This document shows, piece by piece, positions 17,461-26,370 of a stretch of DNA of 64,000 bases (position 1 is the stretch's first letter; each line of letters opens with the position of its first letter). The stretch comes from a bacterium (GTDB taxonomy: Bacteria > Electryoneota > Electryoneia > Electryoneales > Electryoneaceae). The stretch lies in contig JAHLLB010000002.1 in the NCBI GenBank assembly GCA_020444425.1, positions 106,705-170,704 on the forward strand, given 5' to 3'. The translations under genes and the position numbers were made by a program. The notes under the pieces were generated by a model. That model was not told where the DNA came from. It was given only the letters and a program-made list of their open reading frames with translations, and made no database searches.

Positions 17461-17478
17461 GAGCAGGATCTCCGTGGC

Positions 17479-17504
17479 AAAAACGCCCGCAGATGCGGGC
17501 GTTT
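17479..17504 (-). terminator. intrinsic terminator of rpmE-DUF1385 unit
   Basis: Arms AAACGCCCGC (17481-17490) and GCGGGCGTTT (17495-17504) form a 10-bp stem with a 4-base loop; on the minus strand the T-run of the descending arm continues into TTG. It begins 11 bases after the DUF1385 stop. Confidence 0.85.
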
Positions 17505-17514
17505 GATGGTCATC

Positions 17515-18519
17515 TCAGGCAGGTTGGACAACCAGCTGGTCGTCCGGAGTCTCGACGTAGGCCCGCGCCGGGCCTTCGTACGCTTCTTCTTCCTGCGACA
17601 GTGCTTCTTTCAACGAGTGCAGCGCGACTTCAACCTGGGTCTCGTCCGGTTCACGCGTGGTAATCCCCTGCAACCAGAACCCCGGTTTGACCAGCGGCTG
17701 CCACAGCTTCTCTTCCGAATGCTTTTCCACCAGGCGCAGCACTTCGTACGCCAGTCCAGCCACCAGCGGAATCGCGGGCAGGTGGATCAGCAGACGAGTG
17801 AAGATGTTGCTGAAATCGCCGACATAGTAGATCCAGGCAGCGTCGAAAAGCGCGAACCCGATCATCGTCAGCACCGCCGCCAGCAGCAGGAAACTCGTCC
17901 CGCAACGGGGGTGGAAACGGCTCTGCGCGCATGCGTTCGCCGTCTCCAACGCAAGCAACTTCTCCCACGCGAAGATCGACTTGTGCTCCGCCCCGTGGTA
18001 CTGGAACACGCGCTTGATGTCAGGCAGCAGCGAGATGCCGTACATGTACAGCAAGAGCAGCACGATGCGCAGCGATCCGGCGACTGCATGGAACAGGAAG
18101 GGATTCGACTCGACCGGAGTCGCTTCCGCAGCGGCGTACGGCACGAGCATGAACAGCCCAATGCCAAGCACGATCGACAGCGCGAACGTTATCACCATCT
18201 CGAACATCTGGCTCGCCTTGGACCGTTTCTTCTCCGAGTCGTCCGCGATCTCGGCGGACCACTTCAGAGCGTCCATGCCGATGCGCAACGCTTCAAACAG
18301 ACCCACCGCACCCCGGATCACCGGCAGGCCGAAGATCTTGTTGCGTTTGGTGAGGCTGATAAACGGAGCACCGCGAGTGATGATCTCTCCCTCGGGATTG
18401 CGCACGGCGACCGCCACACGCCACGGGGAACGCATCATCACACCTTCAATCACGGCCTGGCCGCCCACCATCGGGCGCTTGCCGTTGCATGTTGCTCCGT
18501 TTTGCTTCCCGGAGCTCAC
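17515..18519 (-). CDS. DUF1385 (YqhQ-like) membrane protein
   Basis: A 334-residue protein of the DUF1385 family. The N-terminal signature [15 protein letters not shown] (residues ~18-32) is unmistakable, followed by four or five membrane helices and the conserved [13 protein letters not shown] and [14 protein letters not shown], whose His and Cys suggest a metal site. YqhQ-like proteins are widespread but uncharacterised. The gene starts with GTG in a GTGA overlap with rpmE, the same neighbour as in many bacteria, where prfA usually follows; prfA is not here. The C-terminal ~40 residues are acidic and poorly conserved. Confidence 0.9.
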   Translation of the reverse strand: MSSGKQNGATCNGKRPMVGGQAVIEGVMMRSPWRVAVAVRNPEGEIITRGAPFISLTKRNKIFGLPVIRGAVGLFEALRIGMDALKWSAEIADDSEKKRSKASQMFEMVITFALSIVLGIGLFMLVPYAAAEATPVESNPFLFHAVAGSLRIVLLLLYMYGISLLPDIKRVFQYHGAEHKSIFAWEKLLALETANACAQSRFHPRCGTSFLLLAAVLTMIGFALFDAAWIYYVGDFSNIFTRLLIHLPAIPLVAGLAYEVLRLVEKHSEEKLWQPLVKPGFWLQGITTREPDETQVEVALHSLKEALSQEEEAYEGPARAYVETPDDQLVVQPA

Positions 18520-18728
18520 GCGCCCTGCTTCATGCCATACTTGCGGTAGAACTTGTCAACACGGCCGGCGGTGTCAACCAGCTTCTGCTTGCCGGTAAAG
18601 AACGGATGGCAAGCGGAGCAGATTTCAACCTTGATCTCGCCCGGCTGGGTGCTGCGGGTATTCCACTCATCGCCACAGGCGCAGGACACCTTGACGTAAT
18701 GGTACTTCGGGTGAATGCCGTCTTTCAT
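18516..18728 (-). CDS. rpmE: 50S ribosomal protein L31 (zinc-binding type)
   Basis: A 70-residue L31 of the zinc-binding (C+) type. Four cysteines are in place: the C-A-C of VSCACGDEW and the C-S-A-C of [15 protein letters not shown]. The family core [13 protein letters not shown] and the C-terminal [11 protein letters not shown] are both present. ATG 18728 matches the usual N-terminus; the longer open frame upstream to 18881 does not resemble L31. It is coupled to the DUF1385 gene through GTGA. The protein sits in the central protuberance of the 50S subunit and joins the two subunits. The C+ type needs zinc; no zinc-free paralogue is visible in the window. Confidence 0.97.
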   Translation of the reverse strand: MKDGIHPKYHYVKVSCACGDEWNTRSTQPGEIKVEICSACHPFFTGKQKLVDTAGRVDKFYRKYGMKQGA

Positions 18729-18916
18729 GGTACTATCCTGAAACATGTTGTGAATACGAGAATCGAAAGGTACTAGGTCTTCCTGTACGAAACAAGCGAT
18801 GGTACAGGTTCGGGAGACTCGTCGCAAACCGTTTGTCTCGCCACCCTCTTGACCACTCGCGAAGCAGATCAGAGTTTCCACTCATCTGTAAGATACACTC
18901 AAACCCTGGAGGTTAC

Positions 18917-19216
18917 ATGGCCCTGTTAGCCATCAGTGTCGCGCCCGGCGGAACCGGCGGCACCAGCGTCAGCGACTATGTCGCCAAGGCAATTCAGGTC
19001 GCACGAGACGATGGACGCGTCAACGTCGAGCTCGGTCCGATGTTCAGCACGCTGGAAGGGTCGTTCGAGGATGTCTGGGATGTCGCGCGCAAGATGCACC
19101 AGTCTCTGGTCGATCAGGGCGCGCCACGGATCGCGACCGTGATCAAGATCGATGACCGGCGTGACAAGGAATCGACAATGGCCAGCAAACTGGATGCGGT
19201 GAACAGAAAGTTGTAG
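18917..19216 (+). CDS. MTH1187-family thiamine-binding protein
   Basis: A 99-residue protein of the MTH1187/YkoF-like (UPF0045) family, which has a ferredoxin-like fold and binds thiamine or a similar ligand in tetramers. Family features are the N-terminal strand LLAISVAPGG, the central VNVELGPMFSTLEGSFEDVW and the C-terminal ATVIKIDDRRDK. A good GGAGG (18908-18912) precedes ATG 18917. No TPP riboswitch elements are seen upstream, so regulation by thiamine is not supported by sequence. A hairpin terminator follows. Confidence 0.9.
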   Translation: MALLAISVAPGGTGGTSVSDYVAKAIQVARDDGRVNVELGPMFSTLEGSFEDVWDVARKMHQSLVDQGAPRIATVIKIDDRRDKESTMASKLDAVNRKL

Positions 19217-19231
19217 GTCGTTGCAGAAAAC

Positions 19232-19258
19232 GGGGACACTTGCGGAGTAAGCGTCCCC
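19232..19258 (+). terminator. hairpin terminator after thiamine-binding gene
   Basis: GGGGACACTT (19232-19241) pairs with AAGCGTCCCC (19249-19258) with one A-C mismatch and a 7-base loop. The tail is the pyrimidine-rich TCTATCTTCC rather than a pure T-run. Confidence 0.6.
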
Positions 19259-19261
19259 TCT

Positions 19262-19335
19262 ATCTTCCAGCTACTTCCGTGCTTCCAACTTTGTACTTAT
19301 GTACTCTCGACTTTTTACTTCTGTGCCGACTTGAG
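19262..19335. repeat. low-complexity GTAC/ACTT tract downstream of nuoN
   Basis: On the minus strand this stretch reads like a degenerate repeat of GAAGTA, AAAGTCGA, GAGTAC and AAGTAC words. A very similar tract occupies the nuoI-nuoH gap (26222-26350). No coding frame is convincing. Confidence 0.45.
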
Positions 19336-19337
19336 TT

Positions 19338-20804
19338 CTACAACAGCACCGTCACCGACCGAGTCGCGACTGCCAGCAGAGCGTCCGGGAAGAACCCGAT
19401 CAGCAGCACGAGGATAACGCAGAAGATCACGATCGGCACCATTTCGCCGCTGAGGTTGAAGCCGGGTGTCTCACTCGCTTCGTCACGATCCTTGAGGAAC
19501 ATGAACACGATCAGCCGCAGGTAGTAATACACACTCACCGCGCTGTTCAGCACACCGATCACGGCCAGTCCGACGAATCCGCTCTTCACCGCCGCACTGA
19601 AGATGTAATACTTGCCGAAGAAGCCCGCTGTCGGCGGGATACCGGCCAACGCCAGCATGAACACCAGCATCGCCAGCGCCATCGCCGGTTTTCTGAACAC
19701 GAGCCCCCGGTAATCCTCGAACGCGTACCCCTTCTCGTCGTTCTCGTTGCGGTTGACCGCAATCGCGACGAGGAACGCTCCGATGTTCATCAGGGCGTAA
19801 ATCATCAGGTAGAACAGGATCGCGGCCGCGCCCATCTGGTCGAACGTCAGCAGCGCGACTGCGAGGTAACCTGCATGCGTGATCGACGAGAACGCCAGCA
19901 TGCGCTTGACGCTGTCCTGCCGCAGGGCGAGCAGGTTACCGAAGGTCATTGTGATCGCGGCGATGACCCACAGCACGGTCGTCCACGTCTCCGACATATC
20001 TCCGAAGGCGACGTAGAAGACGCGGAGGAACGCGGCAAACGCTGCCGCTTTCGGCGCGGTGGACATGAACGCGGTGACGGTGGTCGGTGCGCCTTCATAC
20101 GCGTCCGGCGACCACCAGTGGAACGGAACCAGCGCAGCCTTGAACGCGAACGCGACCAGGATCAACCCGGCGGATGCCCACGCCAGCATCGGAACGTTAC
20201 CGGAGACGCCGCTCAGGTAGACCATGATGTCGACGATGTTGGTCGAGCCGACCACGCCGAACATCAGCGCGATACCGTACACGAAAAAGGCGGTGGTGAA
20301 CGATCCGAGCAGGAAGTATTTGATCGCGCCTTCGTTGGACGCGTGCTTGTGGCGCGACATGCCGACCAGGGCGTAGAGACAGACGGACATCGTCTCAATG
20401 CCGAGGAACACGATCAGCAGATCCTGCGCCATCGCCATCAGCAGCATCCCGAACAGGCTGAACACCAACAACAGGTAGTATTCCGCGATTCGGATGTTGA
20501 GGCTGCCGAGATAGGTTTCACTGACAGTGACAATCAGCAGCGTGATGAAGGTCAGCACCAGCCGGAAAAACATGGTGAAGCCGTCAATCACAACCATCCC
20601 GCCGAACGCGGGACCGGTGTTTTCCCGGTTGAAGAATGTCGAGGCCAGGACAACAATCAGCCCGATGATGACGGTCCATTGAACGCCACGGGTACTCTTG
20701 CCCTTCGGAAGCATGACATCAACCAGAATCGCGGCGAGCGCGACACCGATGAGGATCATCTCCGGCAGCAAGCGGCTGATTTGCATGGTGGCAACGTCGA
20801 ACAT
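19338..20804 (-). CDS. nuoN: NADH-quinone oxidoreductase subunit N
   Basis: A 488-residue antiporter-like membrane subunit of complex I with about 14 helices. The proton-pathway residues are visible: the conserved Glu of LIVFLGIETMSVCLYALVG and the Lys of FAFKAALVPFHWWSPDAYEG, followed by the TM7/8 break region with GAPTTVTAFMSTAPKAAA. It is the last gene of the nuo operon, 18 bases after nuoM. GGGAGGAG lies 6 bases before the ATG. Together with NuoL and NuoM it forms the distal part of the membrane arm that pumps protons (or sodium) during NADH oxidation. Confidence 0.97.
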   Translation of the reverse strand: MFDVATMQISRLLPEMILIGVALAAILVDVMLPKGKSTRGVQWTVIIGLIVVLASTFFNRENTGPAFGGMVVIDGFTMFFRLVLTFITLLIVTVSETYLGSLNIRIAEYYLLLVFSLFGMLLMAMAQDLLIVFLGIETMSVCLYALVGMSRHKHASNEGAIKYFLLGSFTTAFFVYGIALMFGVVGSTNIVDIMVYLSGVSGNVPMLAWASAGLILVAFAFKAALVPFHWWSPDAYEGAPTTVTAFMSTAPKAAAFAAFLRVFYVAFGDMSETWTTVLWVIAAITMTFGNLLALRQDSVKRMLAFSSITHAGYLAVALLTFDQMGAAAILFYLMIYALMNIGAFLVAIAVNRNENDEKGYAFEDYRGLVFRKPAMALAMLVFMLALAGIPPTAGFFGKYYIFSAAVKSGFVGLAVIGVLNSAVSVYYYLRLIVFMFLKDRDEASETPGFNLSGEMVPIVIFCVILVLLIGFFPDALLAVATRSVTVLL

Positions 20805-20822
20805 GTCAGGCTCCTCCCGTCC

Positions 20823-22301
20823 TTAGCGGATGGTCTGTTCCAGGAAATGCTGGATCGAGACGGTGAACTTGGACAGGAATGTGTTTGGGTAAACACCAAT
20901 CCAGACGATGAAGATCAAGAGCGGCACCAGTGTCGCCCATTCGCGCAGGTTCAGATCGGTCAGCGACTCGTTTTCCTTGTGCGTCATCGGACCGTAGAAC
21001 ACGCGTCGAATCATCCACAAAAGATAGATGGCGGCAAGAATGACCCCCGTGGCGGCAATGATTGCCCACACCGGGTGAGATTTGAACGCGCCAACCAGGA
21101 TCAGAAATTCGCCGATGAACCCGTTCAGGCCCGGCATGCCGATGCTGGACAGGGCTACCATTGTGAAGACGGCAGCGTACCATGGCATCACCTTCGCAAT
21201 GCCACCGTAGTCGGCGATCATGCGCGTATGGCGGCGGTCATAGACAACGCCGACCAGGAGGAACAACGCGCCCGTTGACAGACCGTGGTTGACCATCTGA
21301 ATCAACGCGCCGCTCACCGCCTGTGCGTTCAACGCAAACAGACCGAGCATGACAAAGCCCAAGTGGCTGACGGACGAATACGCCACCAGCTTCTTCATGT
21401 CCTTCTGGGCGATACTGACCATTGCGCCGTAGACGATACCGATCACCGCCAACGCAATCATTACAGGCTTGAAGTGATCCACCCCATCGGGGAACATCGG
21501 CATCGCGAAACGGATGTAGCCATACGTCCCCATCTTCAGCAGCACGCCGGCCAGAATGACGGATCCGGCAGTCGGCGCCTGGACGTGTGCATCCGGCAAC
21601 CACGTGTGGAACGGGAACATCGGCACCTTGATCGCGAACGCAAGCGCGAAGGCGGCAAACAGCCACAGCTGCGCGTGTACATCGAAATGCGCGTACTGCA
21701 CCAGCTGGGTGTAATCGAAGGTGTGACCAATTCCCGGGACGGTTGTGTTGAAATAGATCCACAGAATTGCGACCAGCATCAGCAGCGAGCCGACCATCGT
21801 GTAGATGAAGAACTTGACGGCCGCGTAGATTCGTTCCAATCCACCCCAGATCCCGATCAGGAAGTACATCGGGATCAGCATCACTTCCCAGAAGATGTAG
21901 AAGAGGAACAGGTCAAGGGCGAGAAATGCGCCCAGCATGCCTGTCTGCAACAGCAGGATGCTGATAAAATAACCCTTGAGGTGTTTCTGGATCGCACCAC
22001 TGCCCAGGATCACAATCGGCCCAAGGAACGTCGTCAACAGCACCAGCAGCAGGCTGATGCCGTCCAGGCCGAGGTGGTAATTGATCCCGATGGATGGAAT
22101 CCACGGCACCTTCTCAACGAATTGAAACGCCGCGCTGCTCGCATCAAATGCCCAGAACAGGGGCAGACTGACGATAAACCCGATCAGCATCACCACGAAC
22201 GAGAACCCACGGATCAACGCGGATTTGGATGCCGGTACGAGAATCAGCAGCAGCGCCCCGAGCAGCGGGATGAATACGATGCTGGTTAACCACAAGGACA
22301 T
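20823..22301 (-). CDS. nuoM: NADH-quinone oxidoreductase subunit M
   Basis: A 492-residue antiporter-like subunit. The key Glu lies in FYIFWEVMLIPMYFLIG and the key Lys in FAFAIKVPMFPFHTWLPDAH, both at the positions known from other NuoM proteins. ATG 22301 is preferred: GAGGGAGA sits at the right distance, while the upstream in-frame TTG at 22316 would cover that site. A 224-base gap with a palindromic repeat separates it from nuoL, wider than elsewhere in the operon, so a processing site or internal promoter is possible. Confidence 0.97.
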   Translation of the reverse strand: MSLWLTSIVFIPLLGALLLILVPASKSALIRGFSFVVMLIGFIVSLPLFWAFDASSAAFQFVEKVPWIPSIGINYHLGLDGISLLLVLLTTFLGPIVILGSGAIQKHLKGYFISILLLQTGMLGAFLALDLFLFYIFWEVMLIPMYFLIGIWGGLERIYAAVKFFIYTMVGSLLMLVAILWIYFNTTVPGIGHTFDYTQLVQYAHFDVHAQLWLFAAFALAFAIKVPMFPFHTWLPDAHVQAPTAGSVILAGVLLKMGTYGYIRFAMPMFPDGVDHFKPVMIALAVIGIVYGAMVSIAQKDMKKLVAYSSVSHLGFVMLGLFALNAQAVSGALIQMVNHGLSTGALFLLVGVVYDRRHTRMIADYGGIAKVMPWYAAVFTMVALSSIGMPGLNGFIGEFLILVGAFKSHPVWAIIAATGVILAAIYLLWMIRRVFYGPMTHKENESLTDLNLREWATLVPLLIFIVWIGVYPNTFLSKFTVSIQHFLEQTIR

Positions 22302-22483
22302 TGCGGTCTCCCTCAAAGGCTATGGGCCATGGGCAATCGGCTCCGCCGCCTGCCACACAACCGGTCTCCCTGCCCCCAGGTTACGGGGGTGATGTCAATG
22401 CCTCAGTTGCCCGCGTTTTGCCTGCGAGCAAGGTCACTGTCTTATGACTACATCACTGCGACTGTACAGCCGGTGCTACTTCT

Positions 22484-22507
22484 TACCACGGACTTAAGTC
22501 CGGGGTA
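22484..22507. repeat. dispersed palindrome, copy 1 (nuoL-nuoM gap)
   Basis: Near-perfect palindrome TACC-A-CGGACTTAAGTCCG-G-GGTA, centred on CTTAAG. It has the same core as the copies at 24640 and 24696. On the RNA it would form a ~10-bp hairpin just after nuoL. Confidence 0.85.
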
Positions 22508-22525
22508 CTTGCACCAGGACGATCG

Positions 22526-24589
22526 CTACCTGACGTAAACCGCGAGCAGAATCGCCACCACACCGATCACGAGCAATACGGCGTAGTTGCCGACAACACC
22601 GGTCTGCAGGGTACGCAGCACGCTGCCACCCCACCGGACCGTCCTCGCGCTGCCATGGACCATGCCGCCATCCACGACTTTTTCGTCCACGCCATGCCAG
22701 AAGAACTTGCACGTCTTGATCAACGGCTGAATCACGCCGGCATTGTAGATTTCGTCGAGATAATACTTTTTCCACAACACCTTGGCGAATCCGGTCTGCT
22801 CGCTGTCTGGCTTGGCTTCACGCCCCTGCTTGATGTAGAACATCCACGCCAGCCCGATCCCGAACAGTGCGGTCAGCACGGCAATCGTGATCAGCACCCA
22901 CTCTGTCCCCATCGACAGGTGTTCCGGATGGTAGTGCACCGCTTCAAACGACGGCGCAAACACCGGCTCGAGCCAGTGATGCATCTTGTTCAGGTTCTCG
23001 CCCAGCACTGGCGGCAGGCCAACCCAGCCGCCGATCACCGCGAGAATTGCGAGAATCATCAACGGGACGGTCATCACCGCAGGGCTTTCATGCAAGCCTT
23101 CCTCGCTGCCTTCCGGTCCCTTGTACTTGCCGTAGAACGTCAGGTACACCAGGCGGAACATGTAGAACGCGGTTAAGCCCGCAGCGACCAACCCGAGCAC
23201 GTACGGCAGGATCGTCAGGCCGCCTTCGCCCTTGAAGAACATGAACGCGTAGGCGAGGATTTCGTCCTTGCTGAAGAAACCGGAGAAGCCCGGAATACCG
23301 GCAATCGCCAACGTTGCCAGCAGGAACGTCCAGAACGTCACCGGGATTTTCTTGCGCAGTCCGCCCATGTTGCGGATGTCCTGCGGGTCGGTGTGATGGT
23401 CGTTCACGTGATGCAGGCCGCCGTGCATGGTATGGATCACCGCGCCGGAACCGAGGAACAACAGGGCCTTGAAGAATGCGTGCGTCATCAGGTGGAACAC
23501 ACCCGCGCCAAATGCGAACACACCGCACGCCATCACCATGTAGCCAAGCTGGCTGACGGTGGAATATGCGAGCACCTTCTTGATGTCGAACTGACGTAGA
23601 CCGATCGTCGCGGCGAACAAGGCGGTGAAACCACCGATCAGGGCGACCACCCAAGCTGCGTTCGGTGCCAGAACGTAGAACATGGACGAACGGGCAATCA
23701 TGTACACGCCGGCGGTAACCATCGTCGCGGCGTGGATCAGAGCGGATACGGGTGTCGGACCGGCCATCGCGTCCGGCAGCCACACATACAGCGGGAACTG
23801 TGCCGATTTACCAGCCGCACCAAGCAACAGCATCAGGCCGATACCGACGATTACCGCGTTGTTCAGGTCGTGGGCGTAATGCTGCGCCGCCGCCGGAAAG
23901 ACTTCGCTGAAGGTCAGGGTGCCGAGGTGCGAGAACATCAGGAACATCGCGATCAGCACGCCGAAGTCGCCGATACGGTTGACGACAAAGGCCTTCATGC
24001 CCGCTTCGGCCTTGCTCATATCCTCCCACCAGAACCCGATCAGCAGGTAGGACGCCAAGCCGACGCCTTCCCAGCCGATGAACATGATCGGATAGTTGTT
24101 GCCGAGCACGAGAATCAGCATGAAGAACACGAACAGGTTCAGGTACGTAAAGAACACCCGGAACCGTGCGTCCCCGTGCATGTAGCCGATGGAGTAGATA
24201 TGGATCAACGAGCTGATGCCGGTGACAACGAGAATCATCACCACGGACAGCGGATCGATCAGGAACGCGAAGTCCAGATGCAACCCACCGATATTCAGCC
24301 AGTTGAAGAAGGTGACGTTGACCGCGCGGTGGTGCGGATCGAGCTTCAGCAGCTGCATGAACAGCGAAACGGCGACACTGAAGCTACCGATGATCATCAG
24401 GCTGCCGAACCAGCCGGTCAATTTCTCCGGCCAGTTTCGGTTGATCAACCCGTTCACGACCAGTCCGATCAACGGAAACAGGAGCAGCCAGATGGCGTAG
24501 TGCAGGTCTGGCGCATGCGCCGCCGCGGCGGCAACAGTGTCTGCCGCGTGATGCACCTGCTCGGCTGCGTGTTCCATGCTGTGGTCCAC
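22526..24589 (-). CDS. nuoL: NADH-quinone oxidoreductase subunit L
   Basis: A 687-residue antiporter-like subunit with the long lateral helix expected at its C-terminus. Diagnostic sites: Glu in MFIGWEGVGLASYLLIGFW, Lys in GAAGKSAQFPLYVWLPDAM and the PVSALIHAATMVTAG helix. The N-terminus before the first helix carries about 25 Ala/His-rich residues. The start is GTG 24589: GGGGAGG ends 5 bases upstream, whereas ATG 24577 would be 17 bases away. Large gaps with palindromic repeats lie on both sides (nuoK-nuoL, nuoL-nuoM). Confidence 0.97.
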   Translation of the reverse strand: MDHSMEHAAEQVHHAADTVAAAAAHAPDLHYAIWLLLFPLIGLVVNGLINRNWPEKLTGWFGSLMIIGSFSVAVSLFMQLLKLDPHHRAVNVTFFNWLNIGGLHLDFAFLIDPLSVVMILVVTGISSLIHIYSIGYMHGDARFRVFFTYLNLFVFFMLILVLGNNYPIMFIGWEGVGLASYLLIGFWWEDMSKAEAGMKAFVVNRIGDFGVLIAMFLMFSHLGTLTFSEVFPAAAQHYAHDLNNAVIVGIGLMLLLGAAGKSAQFPLYVWLPDAMAGPTPVSALIHAATMVTAGVYMIARSSMFYVLAPNAAWVVALIGGFTALFAATIGLRQFDIKKVLAYSTVSQLGYMVMACGVFAFGAGVFHLMTHAFFKALLFLGSGAVIHTMHGGLHHVNDHHTDPQDIRNMGGLRKKIPVTFWTFLLATLAIAGIPGFSGFFSKDEILAYAFMFFKGEGGLTILPYVLGLVAAGLTAFYMFRLVYLTFYGKYKGPEGSEEGLHESPAVMTVPLMILAILAVIGGWVGLPPVLGENLNKMHHWLEPVFAPSFEAVHYHPEHLSMGTEWVLITIAVLTALFGIGLAWMFYIKQGREAKPDSEQTGFAKVLWKKYYLDEIYNAGVIQPLIKTCKFFWHGVDEKVVDGGMVHGSARTVRWGGSVLRTLQTGVVGNYAVLLVIGVVAILLAVYVR

Positions 24590-24639
24590 CTAAACCTCCC
24601 CGAGGGGACACGTGTTTTCGAATACTATGATCCAGCCTC

Positions 24640-24665
24640 TTACCACGGACTTAAGTCCGTGGTAA
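24640..24665. repeat. dispersed palindrome, copy 2 (nuoK-nuoL gap)
   Basis: A perfect 26-bp palindrome with arms TTACCACGGACTT/AAGTCCGTGGTAA. It is the cleanest copy of the family. Confidence 0.9.
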
Positions 24666-24695
24666 TACTTCAGGTTCGATTGTCACTTTGTCCTT

Positions 24696-24717
24696 ACCAC
24701 GGACTTCAGTCCGTGGT
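24696..24717. repeat. dispersed palindrome, copy 3 (nuoK-nuoL gap)
   Basis: Arms ACCACGGACT (24696-24705) and AGTCCGTGGT (24708-24717) around a central TC. It lies 30 bases from copy 2 in the same gap, so the nuoL leader would carry two tandem hairpins. Confidence 0.9.
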
Positions 24718-24773
24718 TACTGCGAGGTGCGGGTTCCGGTCTGTTCTCAAGCCTCACACCTCATACCTCAAAC

Positions 24774-25091
24774 CTAGTTCTTGAGCAGATTCAGTTTCCG
24801 GACGTCCAGGGATTCGGTATTCCGGAAAATGGTCACCACAATCGCCAGCCCGACGCCGACTTCCGCCGCGGCCACGGTCAGCGTAAAGAACGTGAAGATC
24901 ATCCCGCCCGCGTTTTCCAGGTAATGGCTGAACGCGATCAGGGTCATGTTGGCCGAATTCAGCATCATTTCAACCGACATGAAGATGATCAGGATGTTCC
25001 GCCGCGTGAGCACGCCCATCACTCCGATAGCAAACAGGATTGCGGCGAGAATCAGGTAGTGGTTAAGTCCGACAGTCAGATCCATGATCAC
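24774..25091 (-). CDS. nuoK: NADH-quinone oxidoreductase subunit K
   Basis: A 105-residue, three-helix membrane subunit. The two buried glutamates essential in other NuoK proteins are present, in MSVEMMLNSANM and AAAEVGVGLAIV. The start is GTG 25091, which overlaps the nuoJ stop (GTGA) and follows GGGAG by 5 bases; ATG 25085 would give a chain two residues shorter and is the alternative. A 184-base gap containing two palindromes follows. Confidence 0.95.
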   Translation of the reverse strand: MIMDLTVGLNHYLILAAILFAIGVMGVLTRRNILIIFMSVEMMLNSANMTLIAFSHYLENAGGMIFTFFTLTVAAAEVGVGLAIVVTIFRNTESLDVRKLNLLKN

Positions 25092-25606
25092 ACCCGCTCC
25101 CGTTTCGCCAGCGCCACTGCGCCGATCACTGCCGCCAGAAGGAGAATGCCCGCGATTTCAAACGGGAAAACGTAGTTGTGGAACAGTTCCTGGCCCAGGC
25201 TCTTCGCATCGCCGAGCGCGTAGGCAGCTTCCCCCGGCGGGAAGGTCGGCACGCCCGGTCCCGGCTTGCCCGCGAGGAAAGCGAGCAGCACAATGCCGAA
25301 GCCAATCGCGACGACGAAGCCGAGGGTCTGGAAGAACGACGTTCCACCCTCAAGCGCCTCCGGGTCACGCAGGTTCAGCATCATCACCACGAACAGGAAC
25401 AGCACCATGATCGCGCCGGCGTACACCAGCACCTGAATCGCGGCGAGGAAGGTTGCACCAAGCATCACATAGAACCCCGCGAAGCAAAAGAACATCAGCA
25501 CGAGGAACAAGATGCTGTGAACCGGGTTTTTCCGTGTCACCACCATGATGCCGCTGAACAGGCTGATCAGGGCAAGGATGGCGAAGACGATCGTTTGTGC
25601 ATCCAT
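25088..25606 (-). CDS. nuoJ: NADH-quinone oxidoreductase subunit J
   Basis: A 172-residue membrane subunit with five helices. The conserved third helix of NuoJ is represented by FLAAIQVLVYAGAIMVLFLFVVMML, containing the YAGAIMVL pi-bulge region involved in coupling quinone reduction to ion movement. Between helices 3 and 5 there is a Gly/Pro-rich loop (KPGPGVPTFPPGEA). ATG 25606 is the family start. It is followed by nuoK with a 4-base overlap and preceded by a 90-base gap holding a GC-rich palindrome. Confidence 0.95.
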   Translation of the reverse strand: MDAQTIVFAILALISLFSGIMVVTRKNPVHSILFLVLMFFCFAGFYVMLGATFLAAIQVLVYAGAIMVLFLFVVMMLNLRDPEALEGGTSFFQTLGFVVAIGFGIVLLAFLAGKPGPGVPTFPPGEAAYALGDAKSLGQELFHNYVFPFEIAGILLLAAVIGAVALAKRERV

Positions 25607-25620
25607 AATCGATCCATGTA

Positions 25621-25644
25621 GCCCGGGGCATGATGCCCCGGGGC
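25621..25644. repeat. GC-rich palindrome in nuoI-nuoJ gap
   Basis: Arms CCCGGGGCAT (25622-25631) and ATGCCCCGGG (25633-25642) flank a single G. Same style as other gap palindromes but a different core. Confidence 0.8.
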
Positions 25645-25696
25645 CAAACCGTGTATGGTTTTATGGTGTCCCGGACTCCACAAATCCGGGCAACGA

Positions 25697-26209
25697 TTAA
25701 TCCTTGTAGAAGATCGGGCCGCCGATTTTCTCGGTCAGCATCTCCTTGGTGTAGATCAGCTTGTCGCGGCTGTCTTCGGTGAACTCATAGAATGGAGTCA
25801 TGAAGATCGCCGCTTCCGGGCACGCCTCTTCGCACATGCCGCAGAAGATGCAGCGCAGCATGTCGATTTCGTAGGTCACAGAATACCGTTCGGTGGTATG
25901 CAGGTGACGGCGTTCCGGCGGAACTTCACCCGCCTGAATCGTGATCGCATCCGCCGGGCAGGCCAGTTCGCACATCTGGCAGCCGACACAGCGCTCGCGA
26001 CCGAATTCGTCGCGTTTGAGCACGTGCCGTCCACGCCAGCGGTGGCTGATTTCGACCTTTTCTTCCGGATACTGGACGGTCACCGGCTTGGCGAAGAAGT
26101 GTGACAGGGTCACCCCCATCCCCTTCGCGATCGCCGGGAAGTACAGCCGCTCAGCAAGGGTCAGGTTGTACTTGCGGAACGGATCGTTTTGCAGTGGCAC
26201 TTTCGCCAT
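25697..26209 (-). CDS. nuoI: NADH-quinone oxidoreductase subunit I
   Basis: A 170-residue ferredoxin-like subunit carrying the N6a and N6b [4Fe-4S] clusters. Both CxxCxxCxxxCP motifs are complete: CVGCQMCELACPADAI and CIFCGMCEEACPEAAI. It sits in the connecting arm and passes electrons from NuoG towards NuoB. ATG 26209 follows GAGG by 6 bases; the in-frame TTG at 26221 would include that site. Downstream to nuoJ is a 90-base gap, upstream to nuoH a 153-base repeat-bearing gap. Confidence 0.97.
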   Translation of the reverse strand: MAKVPLQNDPFRKYNLTLAERLYFPAIAKGMGVTLSHFFAKPVTVQYPEEKVEISHRWRGRHVLKRDEFGRERCVGCQMCELACPADAITIQAGEVPPERRHLHTTERYSVTYEIDMLRCIFCGMCEEACPEAAIFMTPFYEFTEDSRDKLIYTKEMLTEKIGGPIFYKD

Positions 26210-26221
26210 CAGCGACCTCAA

Positions 26222-26350
26222 GAACGAAGTACAGAATACCAGGTACAGAGTACGAAGTACGAAGCATCATGTACGTTATTGATCTATCACGTTACCGTCT
26301 AAAACGGTATCTTTTGTCTTTGGACTTCATTACGACTTTCGACCTTCTAC
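26222..26350. repeat. low-complexity GAAGTAC tract in nuoH-nuoI gap
   Basis: On the plus strand ACGAAGTAC occurs three times (26225-26268), followed by a TTCATTACGACTTTCGACC-type half. The two halves read as degenerate copies of the same words in opposite orientation. It resembles the tract at 19262-19335. Confidence 0.5.
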
Positions 26351-26356
26351 TTTTTC

Positions 26357-26370
26357 TGGACTTTAGTCCA
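26357..26370. repeat. short palindrome spanning the nuoH stop codon
   Basis: TGGACT-TT-AGTCCA; the minus-strand TAA stop of nuoH (26363-26365) lies at its centre. It shares the GGACT..AGTCC core with the dispersed palindromes. Confidence 0.6.

Noticed and set aside
18841..18916. TPP riboswitch upstream of the thiamine-binding protein gene
   Set aside because: No CTGAGA-type thi-box elements are present, and the gap is too short for the structure.
19875..22289. Long plus-strand frames opposite nuoN and nuoM (467 and 334 codons)
   Set aside because: His/Arg/Asp/Gln-rich mirror of hydrophobic membrane genes; no promoter, ribosome-binding site or domain.
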